Source of the DNA: CAZGUX01 sp964529305
GTDB taxonomy: Bacteria > Acidobacteriota > Terriglobia > Bryobacterales > Bryobacteraceae
Length of the DNA: 64,000 bases
Assembly (NCBI GenBank): GCA_964529305.1
Contig: CAZGUX010000280.1
Coordinates: forward strand, 1 to 64,000
Direction: 5' to 3'
Translations under genes and position numbers: made by a program
In this document: positions 33,397-42,926 of the stretch, piece after piece
Position numbering within the stretch: the first letter of the stretch is position 1
How the letters are laid out: each line of letters opens with the position of its first letter
Notes under the pieces: model-generated
Seen by the model: only the letters and a program-made list of their open reading frames with translations
Told to the model about the DNA's origin: nothing
Database searches by the model: none

Positions 33397-35574
33397 TCAA
33401 TGGTTCAGTTGGAACTCTTTCGAGTTCAACACAGACCAGAGAAGGTTTTCCAGTGCCCGTCGCCGCGTACGGCCGGCAGCCTGTTCGGTTTCGAGAAAGC
33501 GCGCGAGTACGCGGCGCTCGGTTTCCGAGGGAGGCCGCGCGTACGCCCGTTCATACAGCAGATCGAGAATCCCGTTGTCTTTGGCCCCTTCGAGAATATT
33601 CGACGGCACTTCCACCTTCTGGCGAATCGTGTCGCCGTTCATCATGTGGAGCGCCTGGCTCAGGGTCGGTGCGTGGACGCGGTCGCCAAGAATGTCCCGG
33701 CGCGGGAATCCGAACGTCACCAGAAAGTAGTCCGGCGCGTCGGGGACGTAGATGTCTTTGGCGGAGGTCCCCGCCGGATAGCCCCGGAAACTGTGGGGAA
33801 CGCCGGTGACCTGCCCGATGGAATCCAGCAGCACTTCGGCCGGCAGTTTCCGCGGCTCGTAGCGGGTGAACAGCAGGCGTTCCAGCCTCCCCGGATCTTC
33901 GGTACGGCCGGGATCACGCGACGAAAGCTGATACACGCGCGAGTTCAGAATCAGGCGGTGCAACGGCTTGAGCCGGTATCCGCCCTCGACAAAGGCATCG
34001 GCCAACCGGTCGAGCAGACGGGGGTTGGTCGGCATGTTCGTGGAGCGGAAGTCGTCAAACGGCTCCACGATGCCGGTTTGAAAATACTCGTGCCAGATGC
34101 GGTTCGCGGTCGCGCGCGCGAAGTAGGGATTGCGGGGGCTGGTGATCCATTGGGCGAGCGCGGCACGCCGGTCGCCGCCTTCGGGGATAGCTGGCGTCTC
34201 GCCACCGAGGAACTTCGGCGCAACCGGTTTCTTCTTCACCGGATGTTCGGTCTCGCCGGCCTCGTCTACATACCACGTCCGGCGATACTCGCCGTAGCCG
34301 TGCTTCACCCGCAGGCGCGCGAAGAACGCCGACAGCCCGAGGAAGTCATCCTGTGTGTAGTTCTCGAGCGGGTGGTTGTGGCACTCCGCGCATTCCAGCC
34401 GGATGCCCAGGAACAGCCTCGTCACCGTCGGCGTGATCTTGTTGACCTCCACCTTCTTCAGCATGAAGTCCGCGGCCGGATGCCAGAAGTTGGTCTCGGG
34501 ATTCAGCATGTTGTCGCCGGTGGAGGTGAGCATCCGGCGCACCATCGCGTCGTAAGGCCGGTCCTCGTCGAGCGACTCCCGCAGCCAGTCCTTGAAGACT
34601 CCCATCGACCGGCCCTGGTTGTTGAGTTGGCAGTTGCGGAACCAGTCCTCGAATTTGACGGTCCAATGCGAAGCATACTCGGGGCGCTCGAGCAGGTCAT
34701 CGATCAATCGCGCCCGCTTGTCATTGCGCGTAGCTTCGGTGAAGGCCCGAATCTCCTCCGGGAGCGGAAGGGTCCCGATCGTGTCCAGGAACACGCGTCG
34801 AATAAACTCGCGGTCGCCTGAGAGCGGATAGGACGCAATGTTCATTGCGCGGAGTTTGTCGAACACGAGTTCGTCGATGAAGTTCGTGACCGCCGGCGTG
34901 GGGTACTCCGGACCCGCTCGGGCGAGAACGACGCCGATCTGTGCCGTCGCCACCTGCCCCATGGCCCGGGCCGTGATGGTGGTCAATCCACGGCCGGTGG
35001 AGGCGAGGACACCTCGCGCCGAGACGGTGGCGACGCTCTCGTCCGCGGATTGGTAGCGGACCTCGCCGGTCATGTCCCGGGTCGCGCCATTCGAGAGACG
35101 TCCGGTCACCCGCAGCGCGAGAGTCTGCCCGGCGCCCACCAGGATTCGCTCCATTGGGTCGACGGTCAGCTTCTCCAGGCGCACTCCGCTCGAGTTCAGA
35201 CGAGCGCCCTGATGAAGCCACTTGCGGAGAGTCTGGTATTCGTCCGAGTCGACAGACAGCACGCGGCCGCCGCCATGGGGAACGGCAAAGGATGGTTTGC
35301 GAAGAAACAGGCTGTTCTCCGGATCGCCCGCGGCCACGCGCCGCGAATTGGTGATCATGCGGTGGTCGGCCTCCGGATCGTAGCCGAACAGCGACAGCTT
35401 GAACCCGGCCTGCCCGGCCGGCGACCCATGGCAACTGGAGCCATTGCAGCCTTTGATGGTGAGGATAGAAACCACGTCCGGAGAGAAGTGGACCTCCACC
35501 TCGGCCCGAAGGGCCTGGGCGCCGAGAGCGGCGCCGAGGATCAGCGCTGGAGTCACGTGGCGCGGCAACCGCAC
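33397..35574 (-). CDS. DUF1549/DUF1553 cytochrome-type protein with Big2 domain, 725 aa
   Basis: A signal peptide is followed by a planctomycete-type cytochrome (PSCyt1) region. The heme motif GCNGSSCHG is CX4CH, as commonly seen in this family, and FKLSLFGYDPEADHR follows. A Big2-like Ig domain (about 150-215, ADESVATVSARGVLASTGRG) comes next. DUF1549 follows with LDTIGTLPLPEEIRAF and LECAECHNHPLENYTQDDF, in which CAECH is a second CxxCH motif. DUF1553 ends the protein (ATANRIWHEYFQTGIVEPFDDFR). It is the first gene of the three-gene operon and is probably an exported redox or hydrolytic partner of DUF1501. Confidence 0.9.
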   Translation of the reverse strand: MRLPRHVTPALILGAALGAQALRAEVEVHFSPDVVSILTIKGCNGSSCHGSPAGQAGFKLSLFGYDPEADHRMITNSRRVAAGDPENSLFLRKPSFAVPHGGGRVLSVDSDEYQTLRKWLHQGARLNSSGVRLEKLTVDPMERILVGAGQTLALRVTGRLSNGATRDMTGEVRYQSADESVATVSARGVLASTGRGLTTITARAMGQVATAQIGVVLARAGPEYPTPAVTNFIDELVFDKLRAMNIASYPLSGDREFIRRVFLDTIGTLPLPEEIRAFTEATRNDKRARLIDDLLERPEYASHWTVKFEDWFRNCQLNNQGRSMGVFKDWLRESLDEDRPYDAMVRRMLTSTGDNMLNPETNFWHPAADFMLKKVEVNKITPTVTRLFLGIRLECAECHNHPLENYTQDDFLGLSAFFARLRVKHGYGEYRRTWYVDEAGETEHPVKKKPVAPKFLGGETPAIPEGGDRRAALAQWITSPRNPYFARATANRIWHEYFQTGIVEPFDDFRSTNMPTNPRLLDRLADAFVEGGYRLKPLHRLILNSRVYQLSSRDPGRTEDPGRLERLLFTRYEPRKLPAEVLLDSIGQVTGVPHSFRGYPAGTSAKDIYVPDAPDYFLVTFGFPRRDILGDRVHAPTLSQALHMMNGDTIRQKVEVPSNILEGAKDNGILDLLYERAYARPPSETERRVLARFLETEQAAGRTRRRALENLLWSVLNSKEFQLNH

Positions 35575-35721
35575 GGATTCAAGCGTATCCCCGGGGGGCC
35601 TTGTCCGTCAAACGAAGGCTCGCCGGCGCCTTTCGGCGAGATCACCCCGTAGACACCTCCCACAATCGCCGGTAGCGCGGCGAGAGATCCGGGCTCAAAA
35701 CCGCGGCGGGCCTGCCGTGAG

Positions 35722-36927
35722 ATGATGCAACAAAAGACCATGAGCATCTACGACACGATTGGCGCGCGCACCATCATCAACGCGAAAGGCACCTCCACAC
35801 GCGTCTCCGGCGCGTTGCTGGCGCCGGAAGTCACGACGGCGATGCGGGAGGCCGCCGAGTATTGCGTCGACATGGCCGAGCTTCAGGCGGCCGCGAGCAA
35901 GATCATCGCCGAGGCCACGGGCGCCGAAGCAGGCATCGTCACCTCGGGCGCGGCGGCCGGACTCCTGGTGGGCACCGCCGCCTGTGTGGCGGGTCTCGAC
36001 CCGGCTAAAATGGCGCGCCTGCCCGACACCACCGGCATGAAGAATGAAGTGGTGATGGTGCGCAGCCAGCGCAACCAGTATGACCATGCCGTCCGCTCGG
36101 CCGGCGTCCACATTGTGGAAGCCGGTTTGCCCGACCGCATCGCGGGCGCGGGCGTCCGGGACGCCGAGCCGTGGGAAATCGCCGCCGCCGTGACCGAGCG
36201 CACCGCCGCCATTGTCTACGTGGCCAACGCAAACGCTCGCCCCACGATCGAGGAAGTGGCCCGCGTGGCCAACTCCCAACACGTGCCGCTGCTCGTCGAT
36301 GCGGCCGCGCAACTGCCGCCCGCCGCCAACCTCCGCCGCTTCGTCGCCGCGGGGGCCAATCTGGTGGCGTTCTCGGGCGGCAAGGCCATCGGCGGCCCTC
36401 AAGGCTCCGGCATCCTCTGTGGCGGGCGCGACCTCATCATGTCGGCCGTGCTGCAGCAACTCGACCTCGACATCGCCTGGGAGCAATGGTCGCCGCCCCC
36501 GAACCTGATCGACAAAAGCCGGCTGGCCGGACTGCCCCCGCACGGGATCGGCCGGCAGTGCAAGGTGGGCAAGGAAACCATCGTGGGCCTGCTGGTGGCG
36601 CTTCGCCGCTTCCTCGCCGAGAATGAGCAAACCCGCCACGACCGCCTGCTCGGCCTGGTGAAGCGGCTCGATGCGGCCGCCGGTTCCCTTCGCAACGCCC
36701 GGACCGAAGTGCGCGCCGGGGGCGGCACCCCCAGGTTCATCCTCACGCTCGAGCGCGACTCCAAAATGACGGGCATGGACGTCTGCATTGCGCTGCAAAA
36801 CGGCACACCGTCGATTCACGTCGATCCCTCGCAGGCCGCCAGCGGCATCATCGGCTTTAACCCTGCCTGCCTGCGTCCGGAAGACCCGGACGCCATCGGC
36901 CGCAGGCTGCGGGAACTGATCGGATAG
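35722..36927 (+). CDS. SelA-like PLP-dependent enzyme, 401 aa
   Basis: A fold-type I PLP enzyme related to L-seryl-tRNA(Sec) selenium transferase and to D-glucosaminate-6-phosphate ammonia-lyase. Features are INAKGTSTRVSGALLAPEV, ATGAEAGIVTSGAAAGLL, the Asp of VPLLVDAAAQLPP, and the PLP-binding Lys in VAFSGGKAIGGPQGSGIL. The lack of selenocysteine-system genes nearby favours a sugar-amine lyase over selenium chemistry. Starts at 35722, 35725 or 35740 are all possible, none with a strong ribosome binding site. A second homologue is cut by the right end of the window. Confidence 0.8.
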   Translation: MMQQKTMSIYDTIGARTIINAKGTSTRVSGALLAPEVTTAMREAAEYCVDMAELQAAASKIIAEATGAEAGIVTSGAAAGLLVGTAACVAGLDPAKMARLPDTTGMKNEVVMVRSQRNQYDHAVRSAGVHIVEAGLPDRIAGAGVRDAEPWEIAAAVTERTAAIVYVANANARPTIEEVARVANSQHVPLLVDAAAQLPPAANLRRFVAAGANLVAFSGGKAIGGPQGSGILCGGRDLIMSAVLQQLDLDIAWEQWSPPPNLIDKSRLAGLPPHGIGRQCKVGKETIVGLLVALRRFLAENEQTRHDRLLGLVKRLDAAAGSLRNARTEVRAGGGTPRFILTLERDSKMTGMDVCIALQNGTPSIHVDPSQAASGIIGFNPACLRPEDPDAIGRRLRELIG

Positions 36928-37036
36928 CCCGAACTCTCCGCAGGCGCGAAGGCCCTATCGGAGCCTGATCCCGCAACCCCGGCGAAGCCTTGGCCAGGCG
37001 CAGTGGCTTTCAGGAAACTGCGCCGGACGATGGCTC

Positions 37037-37077
37037 CGAACCGCGGGGTGTAAACCCGCGGTGGAGTTTCTACATTC
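37037..37077. repeat. REP-like hairpin plus GGAGTTTCTACATTC tag
   Basis: A CGAACC-started hairpin (37037-37061) is followed by GGAGTTTCTACATTC at 37063-37077. The same tag occurs in reverse at 43817-43831, beside larger hairpins of the same family, so related elements bracket the 37-44 kb block. Confidence 0.6.
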
Positions 37078-37147
37078 CACGATTGCGGCTGCGGGGCCAC
37101 ATCCAGCGGCACTGCCCAGCGCTGGCTGGTCGGAGACCGGCTATTTG

Positions 37148-37335
37148 TGGTGCCAGGCACCACCCGGCCGGGCAACTCAGACGCGGCTGTTTCATTCCGG
37201 CACACTTTCGCGGTGCCAGGCACCACCCGGCCGAGTAACTCCCAGGGACGCGGCTGTTTCATTCCGGCACACTTTCGTGGTGCCAGGCACCACCCGGGCG
37301 GTAAACCCCAGGGACGCGGCTGTTTCATTCCGGCG
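37148..37335. repeat. Tandem repeat, three copies of a 63-67 bp unit
   Basis: Units start at about 37150, 37213 and 37280. Each contains the palindrome GGTGCCAGGCACCACC followed by GCGGCTGTTTCATTCCGGC. The third copy runs into the 3' end of the hypothetical gene at 37344. Whole units are repeated without variable spacers, so this is not CRISPR. Confidence 0.85.
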
Positions 37336-37343
37336 CCGGGGGT

Positions 37344-38096
37344 TTACACCCGCGGATCGGTGAGATTCCGCGCCGCGACGGTAGGCGAAGGGGCTTTCGC
37401 AGGGAAGCAAGGCTTCTCCGGCGGGCCGGAGGGATGAGACGGGACCAGGGTCAGGCGATGGGGACACGGCTGCGCCGGGTGACCGGCGACGGCGGCGTGT
37501 GGTTGGCTTTGTTCGTTCGAATTCGGGGCTGGCGCCGCGGACACCGCCTCGGCGGGCGGTTCCGGGGGAGGGGTTTCGCCGGCGTGGAGAACGCGGGACT
37601 TGCGCAAGAGTTCCAACTGGCGCAAGCAGCGCTCGATCGAACGCTCGAACTGGGCTTCAAACCGGTACAACTGCTGAAGATGATAGATCGCGTCACGGTG
37701 AGCCTGGTGGAGGATCGCGGACTCGTATTCGTACGCTTCGGCATCCTCGGCGTGGTGCGGATCCTCGAGGAGGTTTTCCACACCGCACTCGACCAGCCGG
37801 TCGAGGAGGGTGGAAGATTCGAGACGGCGGATGCGGCGCAGACGCCACTCGGCAGTAACCATTCGATCGACCAGGGAGGTTTCCACCGACCCGACGGGGG
37901 AGAACTGAAGGTTGAAGGAGTCACGGAGTTGTTCGAACTCGTCGACGGATTCGATGCCCTTGAGGACCACCTCGCGGCTGCGGAGTCCGTGCTTGAGGGG
38001 GTTGCGGGCCGAGGCGGCTTTGCCCTCGGGTGAGCGGGGCCCCGTCGATTTGAGCGCATTGGCGCGATTGGCTTGGAATTGGGCTGGAGACGACAT
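37344..38096 (-). CDS. Hypothetical protein with NRANALKSTGPRSPEGK motif, 250 aa
   Basis: The N-terminal 40 residues (NRANALKSTGPRSPEGKAAS, then NPLKHGLRS) form a motif shared by many uncharacterised proteins of soil bacteria, sometimes in multicopy. The middle (about 45-165) is helical, with MVTAEWRLRRIRRLESSTLL and an FERSIERCLRQLELLRK coiled-coil-like helix. The C-terminal 80 residues are Pro/Ala-rich and probably disordered, extending into the adjacent tandem repeat. An AAAGGACC site precedes the ATG. The gene family may be linked to mobile DNA, but the sequence does not prove it. Confidence 0.6.
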   Translation of the reverse strand: MSSPAQFQANRANALKSTGPRSPEGKAASARNPLKHGLRSREVVLKGIESVDEFEQLRDSFNLQFSPVGSVETSLVDRMVTAEWRLRRIRRLESSTLLDRLVECGVENLLEDPHHAEDAEAYEYESAILHQAHRDAIYHLQQLYRFEAQFERSIERCLRQLELLRKSRVLHAGETPPPEPPAEAVSAAPAPNSNEQSQPHAAVAGHPAQPCPHRLTLVPSHPSGPPEKPCFPAKAPSPTVAARNLTDPRV

Positions 38097-38757
38097 AAGG
38101 TCCTTTCATCCGCAGACTAGACCCTGAGAGACGTTGGCAAACTCTCAAAACCTGCAACTTATCGAAAACACAGGATCAATAAAAAAACGACCCTTGTCAA
38201 CGGAAGACGCCACCCGTTCGGCAGGCAGGAACCAGAGGCCCCGGCGGGCGTGAGCGGCCGTCGAGGGCCGACCGGCAAATTACCCTGGCGCAGGCCTCGT
38301 TCTGCCTCCCGGCAGGCACGCTGGCGGGTGTGTTGCCGGTTCAGTCCGACATCACCATGACGGCAGCCAGGCCTTCCAGCGGCTTCCAAGCCTTGGTTGC
38401 GTTCCTGACAACTCCGGCCCGAACGGACCGAGAAAAGACTCAGGGATGTGTTTGCCAGGCGGCGGGAGATTCCTCGCAGAGGACGCCTGGAGATTGGAGC
38501 CGGTCGCGAGTAACGGCGCGTTCGTCGCCAAAAGGCCGCTTGACGCGCAGATCGCTTCACCCTGGTGTTGGTGACGGACCCAGTGCACTGTCACCTCGAC
38601 GCCGGCACCAAATCTCAACTTCCGGCTTGCCGAACGATTCGGGAGGAACGGACACAAGGGCGTTTATGGGGAGTAATGCGGGCGCACAACGACTGATGTC
38701 AGGTGAGATGGACGGGAAGCATGGATCAATGGCAATACAAACCAAGTGCTTCGAAGC
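38097..38757. other. Intergenic stretch inside the island, no gene seen
   Basis: All six frames are interrupted or lack protein-like composition. I see no repeat or RNA structure that I can name. It may contain decayed coding sequence beyond recognition. Confidence 0.4.
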
Positions 38758-39414
38758 CTAGGTAAATTCAACGAGTAAATGGAAGATCTGAATTGGACCC
38801 AAATTCTCAGCGCGCCGGTCGTGTCGAGACGTGTACACACCGTCTAACCCGTCTCCCTGCCATCCAGCCGGCGCCCAATCGCGGAAATCCTCGGAGGCAC
38901 AGATTTCGACACGCCGCGTCGCAAAGCCGGAAGCCAGCCGGCGCAGCCAGACCCCGCACGTGTCGATCTGCACATAACCGAGCATTCCCGCCGACGGCCA
39001 ATTTCCAGCGTAGTCTCCATTGACAAACATTTGGAGGCCGCCGGATCCAAAATATTCGTTCACGGAGTCTGATCGGTACAGTCTTTTGGCTTCGACGTGA
39101 AATCGTGGTCTCTGCCCACGTCCAGTTCGCACGAATTCAATATCGATCCGAGGGCGCTGCTTTCCGTGGCGACCGGCCGCGGCCTGCGGCGGATCATCGA
39201 GGACCTCCATATGTTCCATCCACGGTGCCGCACTATCACTTTCGACGATCATCCTGGCACACCGAATCAACTCGCCCGTGATGTGAGGTTCTTCCGCACC
39301 CCGAAGAGAATAGGCACCCATATTGCCGCGAGCCCGAACAAGAAGAATAAAGCAGTTCTTTACGAATGCCTGCCGATACAGACTCTGTTGTCCTTGCGAC
39401 GGGCCGCCTGGCAT
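38758..39414 (-). CDS. PD-(D/E)XK nuclease-like partner of the methylase, 218 aa
   Basis: I do not recognise a named family, but a PD-(D/E)XK-like core is visible: E48 in an HITGELIRCAR helix, D91 in RPRIDIEFVR, and E108-x-K110 in RFHVEAKRL. This is followed by YFGSGGLQMFVNGDYA, as in restriction-type nucleases that act with a methylase. Its ATG overlaps the stop of the adenine-methylase gene (TAATG), so the two are coupled. It may be a restriction subunit or a separate effector. The frame is open further upstream, but that part lies within the methylase gene. Confidence 0.6.
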   Translation of the reverse strand: MPGGPSQGQQSLYRQAFVKNCFILLVRARGNMGAYSLRGAEEPHITGELIRCARMIVESDSAAPWMEHMEVLDDPPQAAAGRHGKQRPRIDIEFVRTGRGQRPRFHVEAKRLYRSDSVNEYFGSGGLQMFVNGDYAGNWPSAGMLGYVQIDTCGVWLRRLASGFATRRVEICASEDFRDWAPAGWQGDGLDGVYTSRHDRRAENLGPIQIFHLLVEFT

Positions 39415-42400
39415 TAGTTGAGCATCCCAGCCGGTGTGCCGGAGTCGGGGCCAAGGCAATCGGCGATAATCTCGGCTGCGTCCTGAATCGCCTGCGTTCG
39501 CGTCCAGTGAAAGCGCTGGAGCGGCTTCAATATGTAGGTCCGAGAACCCTCATAGACCCGCAGGTTTCGGTTGAAATAGAGCCACTGAGCGCGTTGCTCC
39601 ATCAACCGGCTCCGAGTCTCGGCTAATTGATGTGCCTCTGGACTGGAGGCAGTCCAGACATTGCCGACGCTTTGAGCTTCGATACCTTGAACCAGTTCAA
39701 CCGCAACCAATCCTGAGTCGGCCCCGGTCAGGATGTCGACATGGTGTCGCGTGGAACTCGATTGGCTGATGAATTGATCGAGGTCGTCTCCAAGCGTTCT
39801 CGCGTAAGTTTCAAGTTCATCCTTCGACGGTATTTTGACCGCTGACTGGTCTATCTTTCCTTCAACTAGACCTAGCCGCACCCGAACGAGATCTTCGACG
39901 GCAGCCGTTGCGCGCGAGCTTAGTCTCAACGAATCGAAGGTCACTTCGTCCAGCTCATCGATGAAGCTCGTTTGATCGAAATCGTCCTTCGTCGGGTTTC
40001 CTGCAATCCGCGAGTAAAGTGCGTCCCACCTTTCCAGGTTGGCAGAGTCTTCAAAAGGAACGGGCAAATCACGAAGCGCGGTAAGAGTATTTACGAATTT
40101 CTCTATTCCAGACTGAGGCGATTTCAGAAATTGGTGATACATAGCGAACGTCGAGTTCAGATACAGTGCCATAGCCTTCAACAGGGTCCGGTTCGCCGAC
40201 GGGGAGCCGATTCCGATCTGGCGCGCAGGCACCACCAAAAACGCTTCAGTGTAGACCGCAAAGTTGCGGGATTCGCTCACAACAACGTGTGGCGGCTGGC
40301 AAATGCTAAGTTTCCGCTTGATGCCGGCGCGCTTGTTGAGAAATACCTCTGAGGCCTTCAGAAGGCGGATTGAGTCTTTGGGAAAGCGCACCAAATAGCG
40401 CCGCCGCTTCAGATGGGCAAGGTCTAGGGTCGCCTCGCCGACCAGTTCTGGATGATATTCGTTTTCGGCTTTCTCCCCCGCCGAATCGCGTAGCTGGGGC
40501 CCTTCTGAGAGGCTTAGTTGTTTGGCTGTCTCCAGCTCGCCCACTGTCTTGAAGTTTCGTTCGACCACCTGAAGCACCTTGGCATCGACGGCCGAACCCC
40601 ACATGGCAAGTTTCCAAGGGATCGGCTCGCCGCCCAGGACCTTCGAATAAGCAATCTCCTGCACCTCACTGGAGTTTACGATTATGTTCCCCGTCTTCTT
40701 TCGATGGCCGCCCGCATGCGCCGCCGGCTGATTCGCCACCAGCGGCGAATAGGTTTCGATCGTCCCGCCCTTAACGTCTTGGTTAGCCGACGCAAGCATT
40801 GGGGAGTAGAAGAGGGCGGCCGCAGGCAGTCTGGAACGCCCCCCGAAAAGCACTTCTCGGAGATTGGCGAAATTTCCCACCGACCACAGGCGGTGGTGGA
40901 GCAAAAACGCCTTTCGGAAACCCGTGGACTCGTATTTGAACAGGGTCATTGCCGGAAGAAGCAGAGCGACGCATCCCTCCGCATCGAGAACCTCGGAAGC
41001 GCGCCACGCAAACGCCTCTGCTAGCTGGTTCCCCCCAGTGGGATGGTCGGATTGACTCTTCAATATCCACTGCCAAGCCAGTGCCTCATCTGGCTCAAGC
41101 TTTGCGGGATTGAGGTCCTTCCATGGCGGATTGCCAACAATCCATTGAAAGCGCCGGGTGCGGCCTTCGACGTACCAGGGGGCTGCGTCATCAAAAGCGT
41201 TGGCGCAATGAACGTTCCGGTCTCGCAGCGCCGGCAACTGGAACCGGGTCTCGGTCAAGTCCGGAGGATCGATGTATTCAAGAAGCGTCAGCGCGAGACT
41301 GAGCTCGGCGATTTGGCACGCATCTTCGTCGATATCCACCCCAAAGATGTTGTTCGTAAGAATCCGGCCGAGTTCTGCCGGCCGAAGGCGCCGTCCCAGT
41401 TCCCGCATCCGTCGCTCGATGAGTTTCCGGTAACACTGGACCAGGAACGCCCCTGAACCGCATGATATGTCGAGCACGCGCATCCCGGACTGGAGCGGTT
41501 TCTGCGAGTCCAATTTGTCGAGCATGTAGTTCACGAGAGGGACGGGTGTATAGTACGCGCCCTTGACCTTGCCTTCGGACTTTCCAGAGGGCCGGAGGGT
41601 ATTATGCAGGAACTGCTCGTAGATCACGGACAAGGTCTCAATCGGAATGAACGAGAAATCGTAAATGTCGAAAAGTGGAAGCTGACCACTCATGGCTTCT
41701 TCGCCCCGAAAAACGGCGGCCATCTTCCGAAGCCTGTCTGCACCAAATTCTTTGATTTTGTTCGCCGAGATTGGGAAGACTGATCCGTTTAACCACTCAT
41801 CTACATTGCGCACGAGTTCGGTGAAGGTGGTCAGGCGTGTAAAGATGTGCTCGGGATCCAGACTCCACTGCCCCAACCGGCTATCCGACAAGATGTCCCG
41901 CTGGCGAAGGTAGTGAAGATAGACGAATTTGCCAACCATAGCGTGGGAAAGCCGCTGATCCTCGATACCGTCCAGGCGCAGCCAATCGCTGAGCTTTCCA
42001 AGGTTATCCAGGAGTCGCCAGTCTACACGGTTCTCCGGTGCAGCATCGTTGGCGAACGCCTGCCAAACCAAGCCCGAATCGACTGAGTCGGCGCGGAGTG
42101 CGTTGAGTTGGGTGGAGATCTGATTGAAATCTGTGAGTATCTGAAGTGCGCCTTCACGGGGATCACGTGAGACATCACGATCATATTTGAATCCTGGGTA
42201 CAGACGAACCCAGTTTCGACTCACTACCAAGAGAAACGGAACGACGTTTTGGTTCCAGACTCTCTTGTGTATTTGGCGGGCTTCAGTTTCCGATTTCGCC
42301 TCGCAAATGTAGACGACCGGTACATCCCCTTGAGGCAAGTTGTAGGCCCCTGCGTTCAAAACGTAGGCGCCGCGCAAATTGCACTCAGGCTGCTGGGCCT

Positions 42401-42506
42401 TCCGAAAAACGTGACCGAGGTCGCGGTCGGATTCAAGCGCCTTCCCGGAAAGGAAATTCGGCGAGCCGCGGTACTGAAGCGAGTCGAGGACCTGATCAAG
42501 ATCCAC
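39414..42506 (-). CDS. Type IIG-like adenine-specific DNA methylase/restriction enzyme, 1030 aa
   Basis: A large N6-adenine methyltransferase. SAM motif I is VLDISCGSGAFLV (about 344-356), preceded by GAYYTPVPLVNYML; the catalytic motif is NPPW (459-462). The N-terminal 100 residues contain VPVVYICEAKSETEARQIHK, in which E69-x-K71 after D61 could be a PD-(D/E)XK nuclease site, as in single-chain type IIG enzymes. The 400-residue C-terminal region, including the TALRDLPVPFEDS segment, probably recognises the target. The start is GTG with a CTGAGG ribosome binding site. By eye the gene is less GC-rich than its surroundings, suggesting horizontal acquisition. Target sequence cannot be deduced. 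Confidence 0.85.
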   Translation of the reverse strand: MDLDQVLDSLQYRGSPNFLSGKALESDRDLGHVFRKAQQPECNLRGAYVLNAGAYNLPQGDVPVVYICEAKSETEARQIHKRVWNQNVVPFLLVVSRNWVRLYPGFKYDRDVSRDPREGALQILTDFNQISTQLNALRADSVDSGLVWQAFANDAAPENRVDWRLLDNLGKLSDWLRLDGIEDQRLSHAMVGKFVYLHYLRQRDILSDSRLGQWSLDPEHIFTRLTTFTELVRNVDEWLNGSVFPISANKIKEFGADRLRKMAAVFRGEEAMSGQLPLFDIYDFSFIPIETLSVIYEQFLHNTLRPSGKSEGKVKGAYYTPVPLVNYMLDKLDSQKPLQSGMRVLDISCGSGAFLVQCYRKLIERRMRELGRRLRPAELGRILTNNIFGVDIDEDACQIAELSLALTLLEYIDPPDLTETRFQLPALRDRNVHCANAFDDAAPWYVEGRTRRFQWIVGNPPWKDLNPAKLEPDEALAWQWILKSQSDHPTGGNQLAEAFAWRASEVLDAEGCVALLLPAMTLFKYESTGFRKAFLLHHRLWSVGNFANLREVLFGGRSRLPAAALFYSPMLASANQDVKGGTIETYSPLVANQPAAHAGGHRKKTGNIIVNSSEVQEIAYSKVLGGEPIPWKLAMWGSAVDAKVLQVVERNFKTVGELETAKQLSLSEGPQLRDSAGEKAENEYHPELVGEATLDLAHLKRRRYLVRFPKDSIRLLKASEVFLNKRAGIKRKLSICQPPHVVVSESRNFAVYTEAFLVVPARQIGIGSPSANRTLLKAMALYLNSTFAMYHQFLKSPQSGIEKFVNTLTALRDLPVPFEDSANLERWDALYSRIAGNPTKDDFDQTSFIDELDEVTFDSLRLSSRATAAVEDLVRVRLGLVEGKIDQSAVKIPSKDELETYARTLGDDLDQFISQSSSTRHHVDILTGADSGLVAVELVQGIEAQSVGNVWTASSPEAHQLAETRSRLMEQRAQWLYFNRNLRVYEGSRTYILKPLQRFHWTRTQAIQDAAEIIADCLGPDSGTPAGMLN

Positions 42507-42508
42507 AG

Positions 42509-42679
42509 CTAAACCTCAGGGATTGTCGCCGGATGTATGCTGGGAACTGATTCATTTGACAATGGTTGCGCGAGATCCGTGCCGACCCTGAAACGGAACC
42601 CGAAACGCGGTCGGTTCGACCATTCCACGATAGCAAGTGGGATGCCGAGCGGGTGCCCCAAGCCGTCGATCTTGGACAC
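42509..42679 (-). CDS. Possible small ORF upstream of the methylase, 56 aa
   Basis: A GTG-started frame reads SKIDGLGHPLGIPLAIVEW and then RPRFGFRFRVGTDLAQPLS, and ends with a TAG only 2 nt before the methylase start. Position and composition are compatible with a translated leader or small regulator. No strong ribosome binding site is seen and it may equally be the remnant of a larger gene. Confidence 0.3.
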   Translation of the reverse strand: MSKIDGLGHPLGIPLAIVEWSNRPRFGFRFRVGTDLAQPLSNESVPSIHPATIPEV

Positions 42680-42926
42680 ACCAGCGACATCGTAGTGATT
42701 ATGTCATAGAACATGCCAATGAGAAAATGTTTCGGTGGTTGATCCCGCCTAGGCTGCTTTGCCGTGCCCACGGCGGGTAAACGGCGGAAATTGAGTTATG
42801 GTGGGATCCCATTTGGGGGCCCTCGGTCCTAATCGGCGCGACCAAGCTCGACGCCGAATCGTCGGAAGGCGGGGAACTAAGGCGGAATCACACCCCCCAG
42901 GAGTCGGCCAGCGTGACGATTGCTGG

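Noticed and set aside
37148..37335. Possible CRISPR array
   Set aside because: Only three units, the whole unit repeats without unique spacers, and no cas genes are present.
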